64,000 bases of DNA from Bacillota bacterium (GCA_023421505.1 JAEZTJ010000082.1:156353-220352), one strand, 5' to 3'. Counted from the stretch's first letter, positions 53,551 to 62,481 are shown. Notes: generated by a model from the letters alone, not told the origin. Made by a program: numbers and translations.

Positions 53551-54939
53551 TTATTTATCGAGTGGTTTTAATCTTGCTAAGAAATGTCTTAATACCGGAG
53601 GTTCATACTCAAAGGTCAAACCAACCAGCTTATCCTTTTGTTCCATTACTTTCCTAAAGCCTTCTACAATCTCATCCATATGACTTTGTGTATAGACTCT
53701 TCTTGGAATTGTTAATCTTACTAGTTCTAGAGGCGCCGGCTCCTGAATTCCCGTTAATGGATTTCTTCCTAAAAGGAAGGAACCGATTTCCACTGCACGA
53801 ACACCGGAGGCTAAATAAAGAGCATTACATAATGCCTGGGCAGGAAACTCTTCTCCCGGTATATTCGGAAGAATTTTTCTTGCGTCAACAAAAACCGCAT
53901 GACCGCCAGTAGGATATTGAATCGGAACACCAATTTCCATCAATTTATCACCAAGATATTTAATTTGGCCTAAGCGATATGCAAGGTAATCCTCGTCGAT
54001 TCCTTCATATAAGCCTCTAGCGAGTGCTTCCATATCTCTTCCGGACAATCCACCATAAGTTGCAAAACCTTCCATAGGTACACATCTTGCCTGAGCTCCT
54101 TTATAGATAGCTTCATCCTTTTTGATCGCAATCATACCACCCATATTTACAATTGCATCTTTTTTCGCACTCATTGTTAAGACATCCGCATAGGAATACA
54201 TTTCTTTTATGATATCTTTCACAGCGACCTTCTCATAGCCTGCTTCTCTTTGCTTAATAAACATGGCATTTTCTGCAAATCTGGCGGAGTCAATTACAAT
54301 GCGCTTTCCGTATTTATCAGCAACCTTTTTTAATTCCTTCATATTAGCCATAGATACCGGTTGTCCGCCTGCGGAATTGTTTGTTACTGTCATGATGAAG
54401 AAAGCAACCTGATCAGCGCCAACTTCTTCGATAAATGCTTCTAATGCCGGGATATTAAAATTACCCTTAAAATCATAATAAGTACCTGTATCTGTTGCCT
54501 GCGGGATTAAAAAGTTCTTCGCCTTCGCACCGGATAATTCTACGTGAGCCTTTGTTGTATCAAAATGAAAATTGCTGCAGACATATTGACCAGGAGTTAA
54601 TAATAAAGGAAATAAAACCTGTTCGGCACCTCTTCCCTGATGGGTCGGTACAACATAATCGTAGTCAAAGATGTCTTTTACTGCGTTACATATATTATAA
54701 TAGTTCTTACTTCCTGCATAAGCTTCGTCTCCAAGCATCATACCTGCCCATTGATTATCGCTCATTGCTCCTGTACCGCTGTCCGTTAAAAGATCAATAT
54801 ATACATCCTTAGATTTTAATAAGAAGGGGTTATAGCCCGCTTCCTCTAAAGCTTTTTTTCTTTCCTCTTCCGTTATAATATGAAGTGGTTCTACCATTTT
54901 AATTTTAAATGGTTCTGCTGGATGTTTTGCGCTAGTCAT
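53551..54939 (-). CDS. tnaA: tryptophanase (tryptophan indole-lyase)
   Basis: A 462-residue PLP enzyme converting L-Trp to indole, pyruvate and ammonia. DSARFAENAMFIKQREAGYE, the PLP Lys in MSAKKDAIV (about 260), AVEIGSFLLGR and TIPRRVYTQSHMD all match tryptophanase. Tyrosine phenol-lyase has SMERG where this has AVEIG. The ATG at 54939 follows AGGAGG by seven bases; the earlier in-frame ATG contains that site. No TnaC-type leader peptide is visible in the ~50-base untranslated leader. Promoter and neighbours suggest inducible use of tryptophan. Confidence 0.92.
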   Translation of the reverse strand: MTSAKHPAEPFKIKMVEPLHIITEEERKKALEEAGYNPFLLKSKDVYIDLLTDSGTGAMSDNQWAGMMLGDEAYAGSKNYYNICNAVKDIFDYDYVVPTHQGRGAEQVLFPLLLTPGQYVCSNFHFDTTKAHVELSGAKAKNFLIPQATDTGTYYDFKGNFNIPALEAFIEEVGADQVAFFIMTVTNNSAGGQPVSMANMKELKKVADKYGKRIVIDSARFAENAMFIKQREAGYEKVAVKDIIKEMYSYADVLTMSAKKDAIVNMGGMIAIKKDEAIYKGAQARCVPMEGFATYGGLSGRDMEALARGLYEGIDEDYLAYRLGQIKYLGDKLMEIGVPIQYPTGGHAVFVDARKILPNIPGEEFPAQALCNALYLASGVRAVEIGSFLLGRNPLTGIQEPAPLELVRLTIPRRVYTQSHMDEIVEGFRKVMEQKDKLVGLTFEYEPPVLRHFLARLKPLDK

Positions 54940-54996
54940 TCTAATTCCTCCTGCCAATTAATTATTACATTAATAATAAATTATTATCATGGTCAT

Positions 54997-55025
54997 ATTG
55001 TATACTTACTTCATCATAATGTCAA
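54997..55025 (-). promoter_or_regulatory. sigma-A promoter of the tnaA operon
   Basis: Minus strand: TTGACA (55020-55025), 17-bp spacer, TACAAT (54997-55002), a near-consensus promoter about 58 bp before the start codon. Confidence 0.9.
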
Positions 55026-55081
55026 TGCATTTATTGATAATATACAACATTAATCGACATGTAAATGATTCCATTGTACAT

Positions 55082-55128
55082 AAAAGCCATAATTATGTAA
55101 ATTACCAATACATAATTATGGCTTTTTT
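55082..55128. terminator. bidirectional terminator between ridA and tnaA promoter
   Basis: AAAAGCCATAATTATGTA pairs with TACATAATTATGGCTTTT around a 9-base loop, with T runs on both strands. It ends the regulator-ridA transcript and insulates tnaA. Confidence 0.9.
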
Positions 55129-55181
55129 ATCATCTAAAATTAAGTTTTATTCTTATATTAATAATATTTTCTTACAACAAC

Positions 55182-55565
55182 CTATTTTAAAGCAATAACC
55201 TCAATTTCTACCAGCGACCCCTTCGGGAGTGCTGCGACTTGTACAGCAGACCTAGCCGGCGCATCTACTCCAAGATATTTTGCATAAATTCCGTTTACCA
55301 CCGTAAAATCCTTAAGATCCTGTAAGAACACGGTTGCCTTTACTACTTTTTCCAGGGAGGATCCGGCTTCTTCCAATACAACCTTCAGATTCTCAAATAC
55401 ACGTTCTGTTTGATTCTCAATTCCACCCTCCACAAGCTCTCCCGTTGCAGGATCTACAGGAATTTGCCCTGAGGTAAAAATCAATCCCAATTCTGTCTCA
55501 ATCGCATGGGAATAAGGCCCGATTGCTTTAGGCGCCTTTGCTGCATTAATTACTTTCTTATTCAT
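55182..55565 (-). CDS. ridA: RidA family enamine/imine deaminase
   Basis: A 127-residue RidA. SGQIPVDPATGELV, ATVFLQDLKDF and DAPARSAVQVAALPKGSLVEIEVIA are diagnostic, with the catalytic Arg at 105. RidA hydrolyses 2-aminoacrylate and related enamines released by PLP enzymes. Placement beside tryptophanase, whose beta-elimination makes aminoacrylate, is chemically apt. GGTGGAG precedes the ATG. It follows the YheO-like regulator gene with a 15-bp gap. Confidence 0.95.
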   Translation of the reverse strand: MNKKVINAAKAPKAIGPYSHAIETELGLIFTSGQIPVDPATGELVEGGIENQTERVFENLKVVLEEAGSSLEKVVKATVFLQDLKDFTVVNGIYAKYLGVDAPARSAVQVAALPKGSLVEIEVIALK

Positions 55566-55580
55566 CGCAAGTCTCCACCT

Positions 55581-56246
55581 TTATGTTCTTTTTATTTTGC
55601 TTAAATACCGGTACACAGTTGCAACAGATATGTCCAAAGCTTCAGCTACTTCACTTACTGTACCTTTAATCAAGAATAACTTTTCTGCGTTTAACCGCAT
55701 CACAATTTCTATCTTCTCCTCAACCGATAAGCGTTCTACAGATATTTCACCTGCGTTGGTTACCTCATTGATGATATCATTAATCATATCTCTCGGAGAA
55801 GAATGTAATGCTTCGATATTATTATTATCCTTCTCCACAGGTTTAACCATTGGAATAAATGCCAATTTTTGGAGTAGCTCTGCTGCCTCCTGATATTTTG
55901 TAACATCAATATTAATACTAAGCATTCCTCTGGGATTTCCATTCTTGTCCAGTATAAAGAAGCTATTGGATTTTAAAGTGGTATCATTCTGGGACAAACC
56001 CACGTAGTTAAGATAATAAGGCGGTCCTTCCTTACCCTTATCCTTTAATTTGGATAACGCAAAGCTGGTTAATGGAGCACCGATGGTTCTACCACTGATG
56101 TGACCATTATGTATTGCAATCACCGAATGCTTAATATCTTTGAAATCATATAAAACCACTTCCGTATTCTCTCCAAAACAAGCTCCTAAAAAATCAACCA
56201 GATGAATATACGACGAAAAATCAAAATCCGTACTAATAATTCTCAC
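55581..56246 (-). CDS. YheO/DauR-type transcriptional regulator
   Basis: A 221-residue regulator with an N-terminal YheO-type PAS domain (GENTEVVLYDFKDIKHSVIAIHNGHISGR, LSINIDVTK) and a C-terminal HTH_22 (GTVSEVAEALDISVATVYRYLSK). DauR, a member, controls D-amino-acid use, and this group often sits beside RidA or tryptophan genes. It probably governs its own ridA operon and the tnaA operon. The GTG at 56246 has only a weak ribosome site, but no inner start is better. A short palindrome, ATTCT/AGAAT, overlaps the start of its leader. Confidence 0.85.
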   Translation of the reverse strand: MRIISTDFDFSSYIHLVDFLGACFGENTEVVLYDFKDIKHSVIAIHNGHISGRTIGAPLTSFALSKLKDKGKEGPPYYLNYVGLSQNDTTLKSNSFFILDKNGNPRGMLSINIDVTKYQEAAELLQKLAFIPMVKPVEKDNNNIEALHSSPRDMINDIINEVTNAGEISVERLSVEEKIEIVMRLNAEKLFLIKGTVSEVAEALDISVATVYRYLSKIKRT

Positions 56247-56268
56247 CCCGCATTCTTATTATGAGAAT

Positions 56269-56296
56269 ATTTTATCATTATAAGAAAATATGTCAA
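56269..56296 (-). promoter_or_regulatory. promoter of the regulator-ridA operon
   Basis: Minus strand: TTGACA (56291-56296), 16-bp spacer, TAAAAT (56269-56274), about 25 bp before the GTG. The remainder of the 372-bp gap to 56618 shows nothing else that I can name. Confidence 0.65.
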
Positions 56297-56618
56297 CTAT
56301 AATATCATACTTTCCTCTCAAAATCTTATTACTGCTTATGCAAATCATATCGGCAATATATAAATTTCAAGTACCGTTCGTGCAAACATGGTATAGATGT
56401 CTGCAGCCTTAATTGAGGCAATACCTTCTCATATTCCGTATAATCATAAATCTTCATATTTTTATCGCCATCCACATTCTTTTATAATTGTATTTCATAA
56501 ATTTTAATATATAATGGAATTATTAGTAAGTCAAATCTGGAAGCGGCTGCTTTACTAATGATCAAACCTAAACGATCTAGATTAAGATATAATATTGTAC
56601 GAAATGGAGTTGAAAGAA

Positions 56619-57458
56619 ATGGCTATAGAAAAGCAATACTTTTCAGATTTTGAAGAGATCTTATCACATAGATATGATAATGGCGCGGACTATTGGACTA
56701 CACCTGACAAGCGTTTGATTAAAGGTGCACCTTTTTCCACTCTTGAGTGCATACTTTATCTTTTGGATTTGGGCCTGGAACAAAGTGAACCTTTGCTAAA
56801 AGAATGTGCCGATTTAATATTCAGTGTATGGAAGGAAGATGGAAGCTTTAAGCTGTACCCACAGGGTTCTATTTACCCGTGCCATACCATTCATGCTGTG
56901 AATGTGCTCTGTCATATGGGTTATGCCTTCGACGACAGACTGCAAAAGACATTTCAGCACCTTTTTAATACCCAATATACTGACGGTGGCTGGCGCTGTA
57001 ATAAATTTAGCTTTGGCCGCGGCCCGGAAACCGAGTATTCCAATCCACTACCGACACTTATAGCATTAAGCGCGTTTCGCTTCAGCGATTATTTGAACAA
57101 AGAACCTGCACTTGACAAAGCTGTGGAATTTTTACTAAATCATTGGACCATCCGAAAGCCGATTGGTCCCTGTCACTATGGGATTGGTACGTTGTTCTTG
57201 CAGCTTGAATATCCCTTCCGCAATTACAATCTTTTTATGTATGTTTATGTTTTATCCTTTTGCAATCGCGCAAAAGAGGACAAGCGATTTTTACAAGCCT
57301 TTGACATGCTGGAATCTAAATTAGTAGATGAACAGATTATTGTCGAACGAGTCGTACCAAAGTTAGCTAAGCTCTCTTTCTGCAAAAAAGGGATGCCTAG
57401 TATATTGGCAACAAAACGCTACCATGAGATATTACAAAACCTCGGAAGAATGTGTTGA
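56619..57458 (+). CDS. alpha/alpha-toroid (prenyltransferase/cyclase-like) protein
   Basis: A 279-residue helical-repeat protein. Repeats such as CADLIFSVWKEDGSFKLYP, LFNTQYTDGGWRC and PLPTLIALSAFR carry the QW-like WxxDGxF and TDGGW signatures of terpene cyclases and protein prenyltransferases. It is half the length of a true cyclase and lacks an acid DxDD motif, so enzymatic function is doubtful. Its fold may bind a small hydrophobic molecule. The ATG at 56619 follows GGAG; earlier in-frame codons have no ribosome site. Confidence 0.75.
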   Translation: MAIEKQYFSDFEEILSHRYDNGADYWTTPDKRLIKGAPFSTLECILYLLDLGLEQSEPLLKECADLIFSVWKEDGSFKLYPQGSIYPCHTIHAVNVLCHMGYAFDDRLQKTFQHLFNTQYTDGGWRCNKFSFGRGPETEYSNPLPTLIALSAFRFSDYLNKEPALDKAVEFLLNHWTIRKPIGPCHYGIGTLFLQLEYPFRNYNLFMYVYVLSFCNRAKEDKRFLQAFDMLESKLVDEQIIVERVVPKLAKLSFCKKGMPSILATKRYHEILQNLGRMC

Positions 57459-57585
57459 CCTCCTGTGCATCCTATAAAAATATCTACTTTTTTATGAACT
57501 CATATGTAAATTCAATTGCTTTATTTGTCAATCTTTCCTCTCCCTGTTACCATTATGTATACATTCATAGCACCCCGCTCAAACA

Positions 57586-58338
57586 TCACAGACCTTTGTA
57601 TTGATATCTATCTCTCTTTATAGTGGATTTACCGTACTGAATTGCTGATTGCCTGCATCCGTTAATACATTTCAGACAAAATGTACACTCCCCTTCCCAT
57701 ACGGGTTTTCCACCTACCATATGTATTGCATTGCATGGGCAGCTTCTTTCGCACTGTCCGCAGCTGTTACATTCTCTTGTTACAAAAAATTTTTTAGTAT
57801 GATCGGTTTTTCTATAAGCGTATCCGGTAATCGGAGTAACAAATGCTATCTTTCCCTTTTTGATATATTCTCTACTTTCGCGGCGCTCAATCATGGACAT
57901 AATTTTATCTATTTCTACCTCAGCGTTAGTTAAGACTCTTCTTTGTTTATCTATATTCATAATGTTATATCCGACCACATAATTATCAACCATTTTTACA
58001 CCAAAAATGCCATTGAGTTGTAACTGCTTTTTATTCAGCGCAAGAGTAAATCTGTCCATAACATTGCCGGCAGCTATACCATAAGTTGCTATCGCATATA
58101 CGTATTGCTTCTGATATCCGGATAATTTTAGCTTTACTATAAACCTATCAACTATTGTTGGTATACAATACCAGTACACGGGAAAAATAAATCCAATTCT
58201 TTCATTTTCATCAATTTCATATGTCTCATTTTTCTTTATGACACTATCTGAAATATAGATTAGTCTTTCACCTGTACTATTTGTTATTTTATCAGCTATA
58301 TGTCTAGAATTACCTGTACCGCTAAAACAAAATACCAT
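57586..58338 (-). CDS. EFR1-family flavodoxin-ferredoxin
   Basis: A 250-residue electron carrier. The N-terminal flavodoxin loop is FSGTGNSRHIA. Two 4Fe-4S sets follow at Cys 190/193/196/200 and 218/221/224/228 near the C-terminus. EFR1 proteins occur across clostridia and shuttle electrons with unknown partners. It ends an operon with a small membrane protein and a MarR regulator, the genes being one or a few bases apart. Confidence 0.9.
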   Translation of the reverse strand: MVFCFSGTGNSRHIADKITNSTGERLIYISDSVIKKNETYEIDENERIGFIFPVYWYCIPTIVDRFIVKLKLSGYQKQYVYAIATYGIAAGNVMDRFTLALNKKQLQLNGIFGVKMVDNYVVGYNIMNIDKQRRVLTNAEVEIDKIMSMIERRESREYIKKGKIAFVTPITGYAYRKTDHTKKFFVTRECNSCGQCERSCPCNAIHMVGGKPVWEGECTFCLKCINGCRQSAIQYGKSTIKRDRYQYKGL

Positions 58339-58339
58339 C

Positions 58340-58618
58340 CTATTTTCCCTTCTTTCGTACTCTTAAATAGTTGATTATTCTCATAATACTGAATTTCCTT
58401 CTGATTTTTAATGCAACCTCACGACCAAGCATCAAACATCCCATCCAAAAGATTATTTCGCTTATTATTATCATTACTCCGGTTATTCCTGCTTTCGCAC
58501 ATACCGAAAACGGTAAGCAAACATTAAAAGGCATAATGATATATAATACAAAAGACATTACAATCAAGCTGATCGCGATGGTTTGATATATCTTTTTATT
58601 TAATTTTATACATTTCAT
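58340..58618 (-). CDS. small two-helix membrane protein (transporter suffix domain-like)
   Basis: A 92-residue protein with two membrane helices (about 12-30 and 42-66) and basic ends; it resembles the 'transporter suffix' family of short membrane proteins. Its start overlaps the MarR stop (ATGA) and its stop is next to the EFR1 start, so it is clearly part of that operon. Function unknown. Confidence 0.7.
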   Translation of the reverse strand: MKCIKLNKKIYQTIAISLIVMSFVLYIIMPFNVCLPFSVCAKAGITGVMIIISEIIFWMGCLMLGREVALKIRRKFSIMRIINYLRVRKKGK

Positions 58619-59052
58619 ATTTTCTTTGTCTCCAATTTTTCTACTAACACAGAGATAATATGCTCAACAATGATAACTTCTTTTTCATCAGCTGCAATAT
58701 TTTTAATGGTATCCGTTACCCATTTATAAACAGCTTTATCCCCCTGTAATATGCCCTTTCCCTTTGGTGTAAGTTCCACATAATAAATCCTTTTATCCTC
58801 TTCTGATTGCACTTTTCCAACTAATTTCATATTGCTTAATTTTCTTATAATTGCTGAAACAGCTGGTTTCGTAAAGGATAACTTCTCTGCTATCTGCGAA
58901 AAGTTCGGTCTCTGCAGTGAATTAATTAACAGTAAATAGTAATAGTCATTATTCGAAAATTTATTTGCTTCCTCCTCTGTTAATGTTGCATTTAGATTCC
59001 GTATACATTCTTCCCATAATAAATTTACTAGTGCAGCAAATTTTTCTTCCAT
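58615..59052 (-). CDS. MarR-family regulator
   Basis: A 145-residue winged-helix regulator: PNFSQIAEKLSFTKPAVSAIIRKLSNMKLV is the recognition helix region, KRIYYVELTPKG the wing, and the helical ends form the dimer. First gene of a MarR-membrane protein-EFR1 operon. A matched inverted repeat upstream suggests autorepression. The inducing ligand is unknown, with phenolics or redox stress typical. Confidence 0.92.
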   Translation of the reverse strand: MEEKFAALVNLLWEECIRNLNATLTEEEANKFSNNDYYYLLLINSLQRPNFSQIAEKLSFTKPAVSAIIRKLSNMKLVGKVQSEEDKRIYYVELTPKGKGILQGDKAVYKWVTDTIKNIAADEKEVIIVEHIISVLVEKLETKKI

Positions 59053-59078
59053 TTAAGCACCCATTCCTATTATTTATA

Positions 59079-59114
59079 TTAGTTAATACTTTTTAATTAA
59101 ATTACGTTAACTAA
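59079..59114 (-). promoter_or_regulatory. candidate MarR operator and promoter region
   Basis: TTAGTTAA (59079-59086) and TTAACTAA (59107-59114) are perfect inverted repeats separated by 20 bp, just upstream of the MarR start, with TATAAA-like -10 sequence between the repeat and the gene. Confidence 0.6.
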
Positions 59115-59127
59115 TTTACCACAGGAA

Positions 59128-59151
59128 AGGCGTACTGTCAATAGTACGCCT
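59128..59151 (-). terminator. hairpin after the beta-lactamase gene
   Basis: AGGCGTACT and AGTACGCCT pair perfectly around six bases. The T run is short, so termination may be partial. Confidence 0.6.
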
Positions 59152-59216
59152 GATCTTATATGATTTATATTACAGATTAACATTTCAGCCATAGACTCAG
59201 CCCTAGCAAACTTAAA

Positions 59217-60182
59217 CTACTTCATATAATATTGTTTCATTATTTTGAAAGCAATTTCCTTTGCTATTGGTCCAGATACTTCCTTAGCTTCATCATTTAG
59301 ATGAATCGCAAAGTAATATCTTCCATCAGAATTATCCATCATTCCAACAAACCACCCATTATTTCTGTGTCGTGTTTTACTATTTTGACCCGTGCCTGTT
59401 TTTCCGTACACAGAAGCCCTTCCAATATTCTTCGTCAGCATAACCTCTTTCAATATATCCTTATTTTGTTTTGAGAAATTTGTTTTACCATCAAAAATAT
59501 TAGCTAAAACATCAACCTGTTCCTTTGGTGAGATCTTTAATGATGATTCCAACCAAAATCCATTCAATTCCGGTAGTGAATTAATTCCGCTGCCCTCCCA
59601 TTCACTTATATCACAATTTCCATATTTCAATTGGTCAAGAAAGCTTTGAACGTTACTCTGACCAACCTGGTCTATCACCTTTCTAAAATACCATACACAG
59701 GATTCTTTAAAAGCATCCTTTAAACTCAAGTCTTTATTCCATTTATCCGTAGGATAAATCGTTCCGTCATAATCCATTGTAGAATCTACGGATGTAATTA
59801 TCCCCTTATCTAATCCCATAATTGTAGCTATAATTTTAAAGGTAGAACAAGGAGAAACCCGCTTCTCACACAATTCATGATTATATACAGTATACACATT
59901 AGTATTCTGATTTAAAAATATAGCACACCCTTCTAATCCATTAAAGCACTCACTATAATCCACTTCATTCCAATTTTGCACAGCTTCTGTAACCTCTGAT
60001 TCTTTTGATGAGGTGTTTCTTTCATTTAAAATATCACGAGACTTTATTATTGTAGGAGAAGCTGTTTCAGTTATACCGTTATCTTCTCGATTATTATAGT
60101 TACCCTTTCCTTTATTACAAGCAGATAAGCTTAAGCACATTAAAATAACCAGAAAAAAACCAGTAATCTTACTTAATCTCAC
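59217..60182 (-). CDS. class D beta-lactamase, lipoprotein
   Basis: A 321-residue class D (OXA-like) enzyme. The lipobox is LSAC (Cys 22) and a ~50-residue linker follows. Catalytic motifs are STFK (113-116), SCV (161-163), YGN (187-189) and KTG (261-263), with FWLESSLKISPKEQV before the last. Such enzymes occur in clostridia, e.g. the CDD enzymes of C. difficile, and hydrolyse penicillins. No BlaI/BlaR genes flank it. GTG start with a weak ribosome site. The upstream 426-bp gap holds the csp promoter on the other strand. Confidence 0.9.
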   Translation of the reverse strand: MRLSKITGFFLVILMCLSLSACNKGKGNYNNREDNGITETASPTIIKSRDILNERNTSSKESEVTEAVQNWNEVDYSECFNGLEGCAIFLNQNTNVYTVYNHELCEKRVSPCSTFKIIATIMGLDKGIITSVDSTMDYDGTIYPTDKWNKDLSLKDAFKESCVWYFRKVIDQVGQSNVQSFLDQLKYGNCDISEWEGSGINSLPELNGFWLESSLKISPKEQVDVLANIFDGKTNFSKQNKDILKEVMLTKNIGRASVYGKTGTGQNSKTRHRNNGWFVGMMDNSDGRYYFAIHLNDEAKEVSGPIAKEIAFKIMKQYYMK

Positions 60183-60467
60183 AACTTTATGTAAATACTT
60201 ATAATCCCTTATCTTATCATATAATATTTTTATCCTAGATCACTCCTAACAAAATGTTTCCTTTTATTAAAATTTCAAATAAAACTATAATGTAAACATG
60301 TTAACATAGTAATCCACAAATTTCCACATTTTCTGAAACCTCCACCCAGTATTCCATCCTCAGAAACCTTTCAGCAGAAATGTTGCCGATGAAAAGTTAC
60401 CTTAACCGCCGCAGATGATAATGTGATAATTATTTATTTATTGTTTTTTTAATATTATTTATTTTTC

Positions 60468-60496
60468 TTGACTTCCTATGTTTTACATGTTACACT
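60468..60496 (+). promoter_or_regulatory. promoter of the cold-shock gene
   Basis: TTGACT (60468-60473), 17-bp spacer, TACACT (60491-60496). The ~105-base leader to the start codon fits the long structured leaders of cold-shock genes. Confidence 0.7.
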
Positions 60497-60608
60497 TGCT
60501 AAGTATTTTAAATAAAGATTTGATTTCACATATTTTTGTAAATCATTTTTGATTTACTTTGATATGTGTTTTTTATTGGAATATAATAAAATTAAGGAGG
60601 TATCTTTC

Positions 60609-60812
60609 ATGAATAAAGGTACTGTAAAATGGTTTAACTCACAAAAAGGTTTTGGGTTTATTACAAACGATAACGGCGGAGAAGATGTATTTGTACATTA
60701 CTCAGGTCTTGCAATGGATGGTTTCAAATCCATAGATGAAGGTCAGGCTGTAACGTTTGATTTAGAAAAAGGCCAACGCGGAATGCAGGCAGTTAATGTT
60801 AACCTTGCTTAA
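60609..60812 (+). CDS. cold-shock protein (CspA family)
   Basis: A 67-residue OB-fold RNA chaperone with KGFGFI (RNP1) and VFVHY (RNP2). It melts RNA structure at low temperature or in stationary phase. The ATG at 60609 follows AAGGAGG by eight bases; twenty in-frame codons upstream lie in the leader. A terminator follows. Confidence 0.95.
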   Translation: MNKGTVKWFNSQKGFGFITNDNGGEDVFVHYSGLAMDGFKSIDEGQAVTFDLEKGQRGMQAVNVNLA

Positions 60813-60829
60813 ATAGCAATATATTAAAG

Positions 60830-60859
60830 GATCACTTTTCACTTAAAGTGGTCTTTTTT
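60830..60859 (+). terminator. intrinsic terminator of the cold-shock gene
   Basis: GATCACTTT pairs with AAAGTGGTC (one G-T) around six bases, followed by TTTTTT. Confidence 0.9.
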
Positions 60860-60991
60860 ATTGTCCTAAAGCGTGCCCTACATCATAGTCATATGTTTCA
60901 ATATGTTGCCGGCACATCTCTCTCATGACGGTCTTCAATAAATCTTCCATTGAATTTGTACTCCTACTGAAAAAAGTTTCAAATAAAAAAG

Positions 60992-61016
60992 CCGCCTCTG
61001 CTGTAAACAGAGACGG
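60992..61016 (-). terminator. intrinsic terminator of the Mef-like gene
   Basis: On the minus strand CCGTCTCTG pairs with CAGAGGCGG, followed by a CTTTTTT run. A further 28-bp perfect palindrome (61023-61050, TATATAATAATCA arms) lies between it and the gene. Confidence 0.85.
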
Positions 61017-61067
61017 TAAGTTTATATAATAATCAGGTGATTATTATATAGTCAAAAGATAATAAAT

Positions 61068-62270
61068 CTAATTTCTAACCTCCTTAACCGTTGAACAAAC
61101 AATAGCATTACCAATAATTACAATACCCGAAATTAGAAACCAATGATTTACACCTATTCTATCAGCAAAGGCCCCAGAAAGAATTAGCCCAACCGGCATA
61201 GCTAGCGACATGATGCTCCCTGTAAGAGAAAACACACGACCTAAATATTCCGGTTCAATTATTTCCTGAAAAAGTGCTGTTTGTACACCGCTATAAAACG
61301 GAACAGAAAGTCCCATCATTAAGCAACAGATTAAAAATACAATAAATCCTCTTGGAGACAGTAATCCAGCCGTAACTAAACTAGCTCCCATAACAAAAAA
61401 AGAAGCAGCTATTAATAAGTTACGCTTTTTAAAACTTCCTAATCGTCCTAACAACAGTCCTCCAATAAGCATTCCCGAAGCAAAGGCGATCTCAGTAATG
61501 GAAATGTGCATCGGTGTACCATTAAAATATGCTATATTGATCAAAGGGAAAAGGGCATTGATTGGCATATATACAAAGGTATAGACTGTTCCTAAAAGTA
61601 ATAGAGTAAATAAGCCCTTGTTTTTTCTTAGTACAAAAAAACCTTCTCTTAATTCTTTTATGAAATTCGGTTTCGAACTCTCTACTCGATCCCCTAGCCT
61701 AGGAATCGGTACAATCACTACTGTAATACATGCAATCACAGCACCCAGTACATCTACCGCTATTATCGCGTTTAATTTCCAAATCGAATATAACAATGCA
61801 GCCAGCGCGGGACTAAGAATATAGCTGATCGACTGTAGTGACTGGCTATAACCCGCACATTTTATCAATTGTTCTTCCGGTACCAAGAGCGGTGTAACAG
61901 CATTAAGAGCGGGTGTATGAAATGCCGTTCCCAAACTGCGGATAAACAATACCGCCATAACGACCCAGGTAGGTAGCTCCATGTATAGAGTAATACCAGC
62001 TAGAATTACTCCTGCTGCTGCAATAATGAAATCAGCACCTATCATTATCTTTTTTCTGTCATAGCGATCCACCAAAACACCTATTGCTGGTCCGAAAATC
62101 GCATAGGGTAGAAAGCCAACTAGCGATGCCAAAGATAGGACCATCGCAGATCCTGTTTTTTCTGTCAGATAAAAAATAATTGCCATTTGCAGGATAGCAC
62201 TTGTAATCAGTGATATAGCTTGTCCTACCCATATTGTAAAAAACTTTCGTTTCCATATACATTTATTCAT
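61068..62270 (-). CDS. Mef-like major facilitator efflux protein
   Basis: A 400-residue, 12-helix MFS exporter. The N-terminus WKRKFFTIWVGQAISLITSAI and DRYDRKKIMIGAD (motif A after helix 2) closely follow the MefA/MefE macrolide efflux group. The leader contains an attenuator and the peptide MTASIRLR, as known for mef/msr(D) elements, which strengthens the macrolide link. No msr(D)-like ABC-F gene is next to it. Induction by translation-stalling drugs is predicted. Confidence 0.85.
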   Translation of the reverse strand: MNKCIWKRKFFTIWVGQAISLITSAILQMAIIFYLTEKTGSAMVLSLASLVGFLPYAIFGPAIGVLVDRYDRKKIMIGADFIIAAAGVILAGITLYMELPTWVVMAVLFIRSLGTAFHTPALNAVTPLLVPEEQLIKCAGYSQSLQSISYILSPALAALLYSIWKLNAIIAVDVLGAVIACITVVIVPIPRLGDRVESSKPNFIKELREGFFVLRKNKGLFTLLLLGTVYTFVYMPINALFPLINIAYFNGTPMHISITEIAFASGMLIGGLLLGRLGSFKKRNLLIAASFFVMGASLVTAGLLSPRGFIVFLICCLMMGLSVPFYSGVQTALFQEIIEPEYLGRVFSLTGSIMSLAMPVGLILSGAFADRIGVNHWFLISGIVIIGNAIVCSTVKEVRN

Positions 62271-62330
62271 TTTTATATCTCCTGCATTCTATTATTTGTT
62301 TTATATCTATTTCAAATAGTATTCCAGGCA

Positions 62331-62373
62331 ATAAAAAATGCAGGCCTTCATCCACAATGTGGCTTAGTCTGCA
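62331..62373 (-). terminator. second leader terminator (attenuator) of the Mef-like gene
   Basis: Minus strand: TGCAG...GCC pairs with GGCCTGCA, followed by TTTTTTATT, about 60 bases before the start codon. A 9-codon ORF (62364-62393, MFPYCMYAD) ends inside its 5' arm but has no ribosome site. Confidence 0.65.
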
Positions 62374-62481
62374 TACATACAATATGGGAACATTCTAATT
62401 TATATAGTTACAAAGGTATAGCCATAGAATCTATTGCTAACCACAACTATTAATGCTCAATATCGTATAAATAAGCACAAC

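Noticed and set aside
53551..54939. Tyrosine phenol-lyase instead of tryptophanase
   Set aside because: The C-terminal AVEIGSFLLGR and the SAKKD active-site context match tryptophanase rather than phenol-lyase.
54940..54996. TnaC-like leader peptide or T-box before tnaA
   Set aside because: The leader is only about 50 bases, with no Trp codon ORF and no T-box sequence.
62364..62393. Nine-codon ORF MFPYCMYAD in the Mef-like leader as the sensing peptide
   Set aside because: It ends in the terminator arm, which is suggestive, but has no ribosome site; MTASIRLR upstream has a strong one and the known arrest motif.
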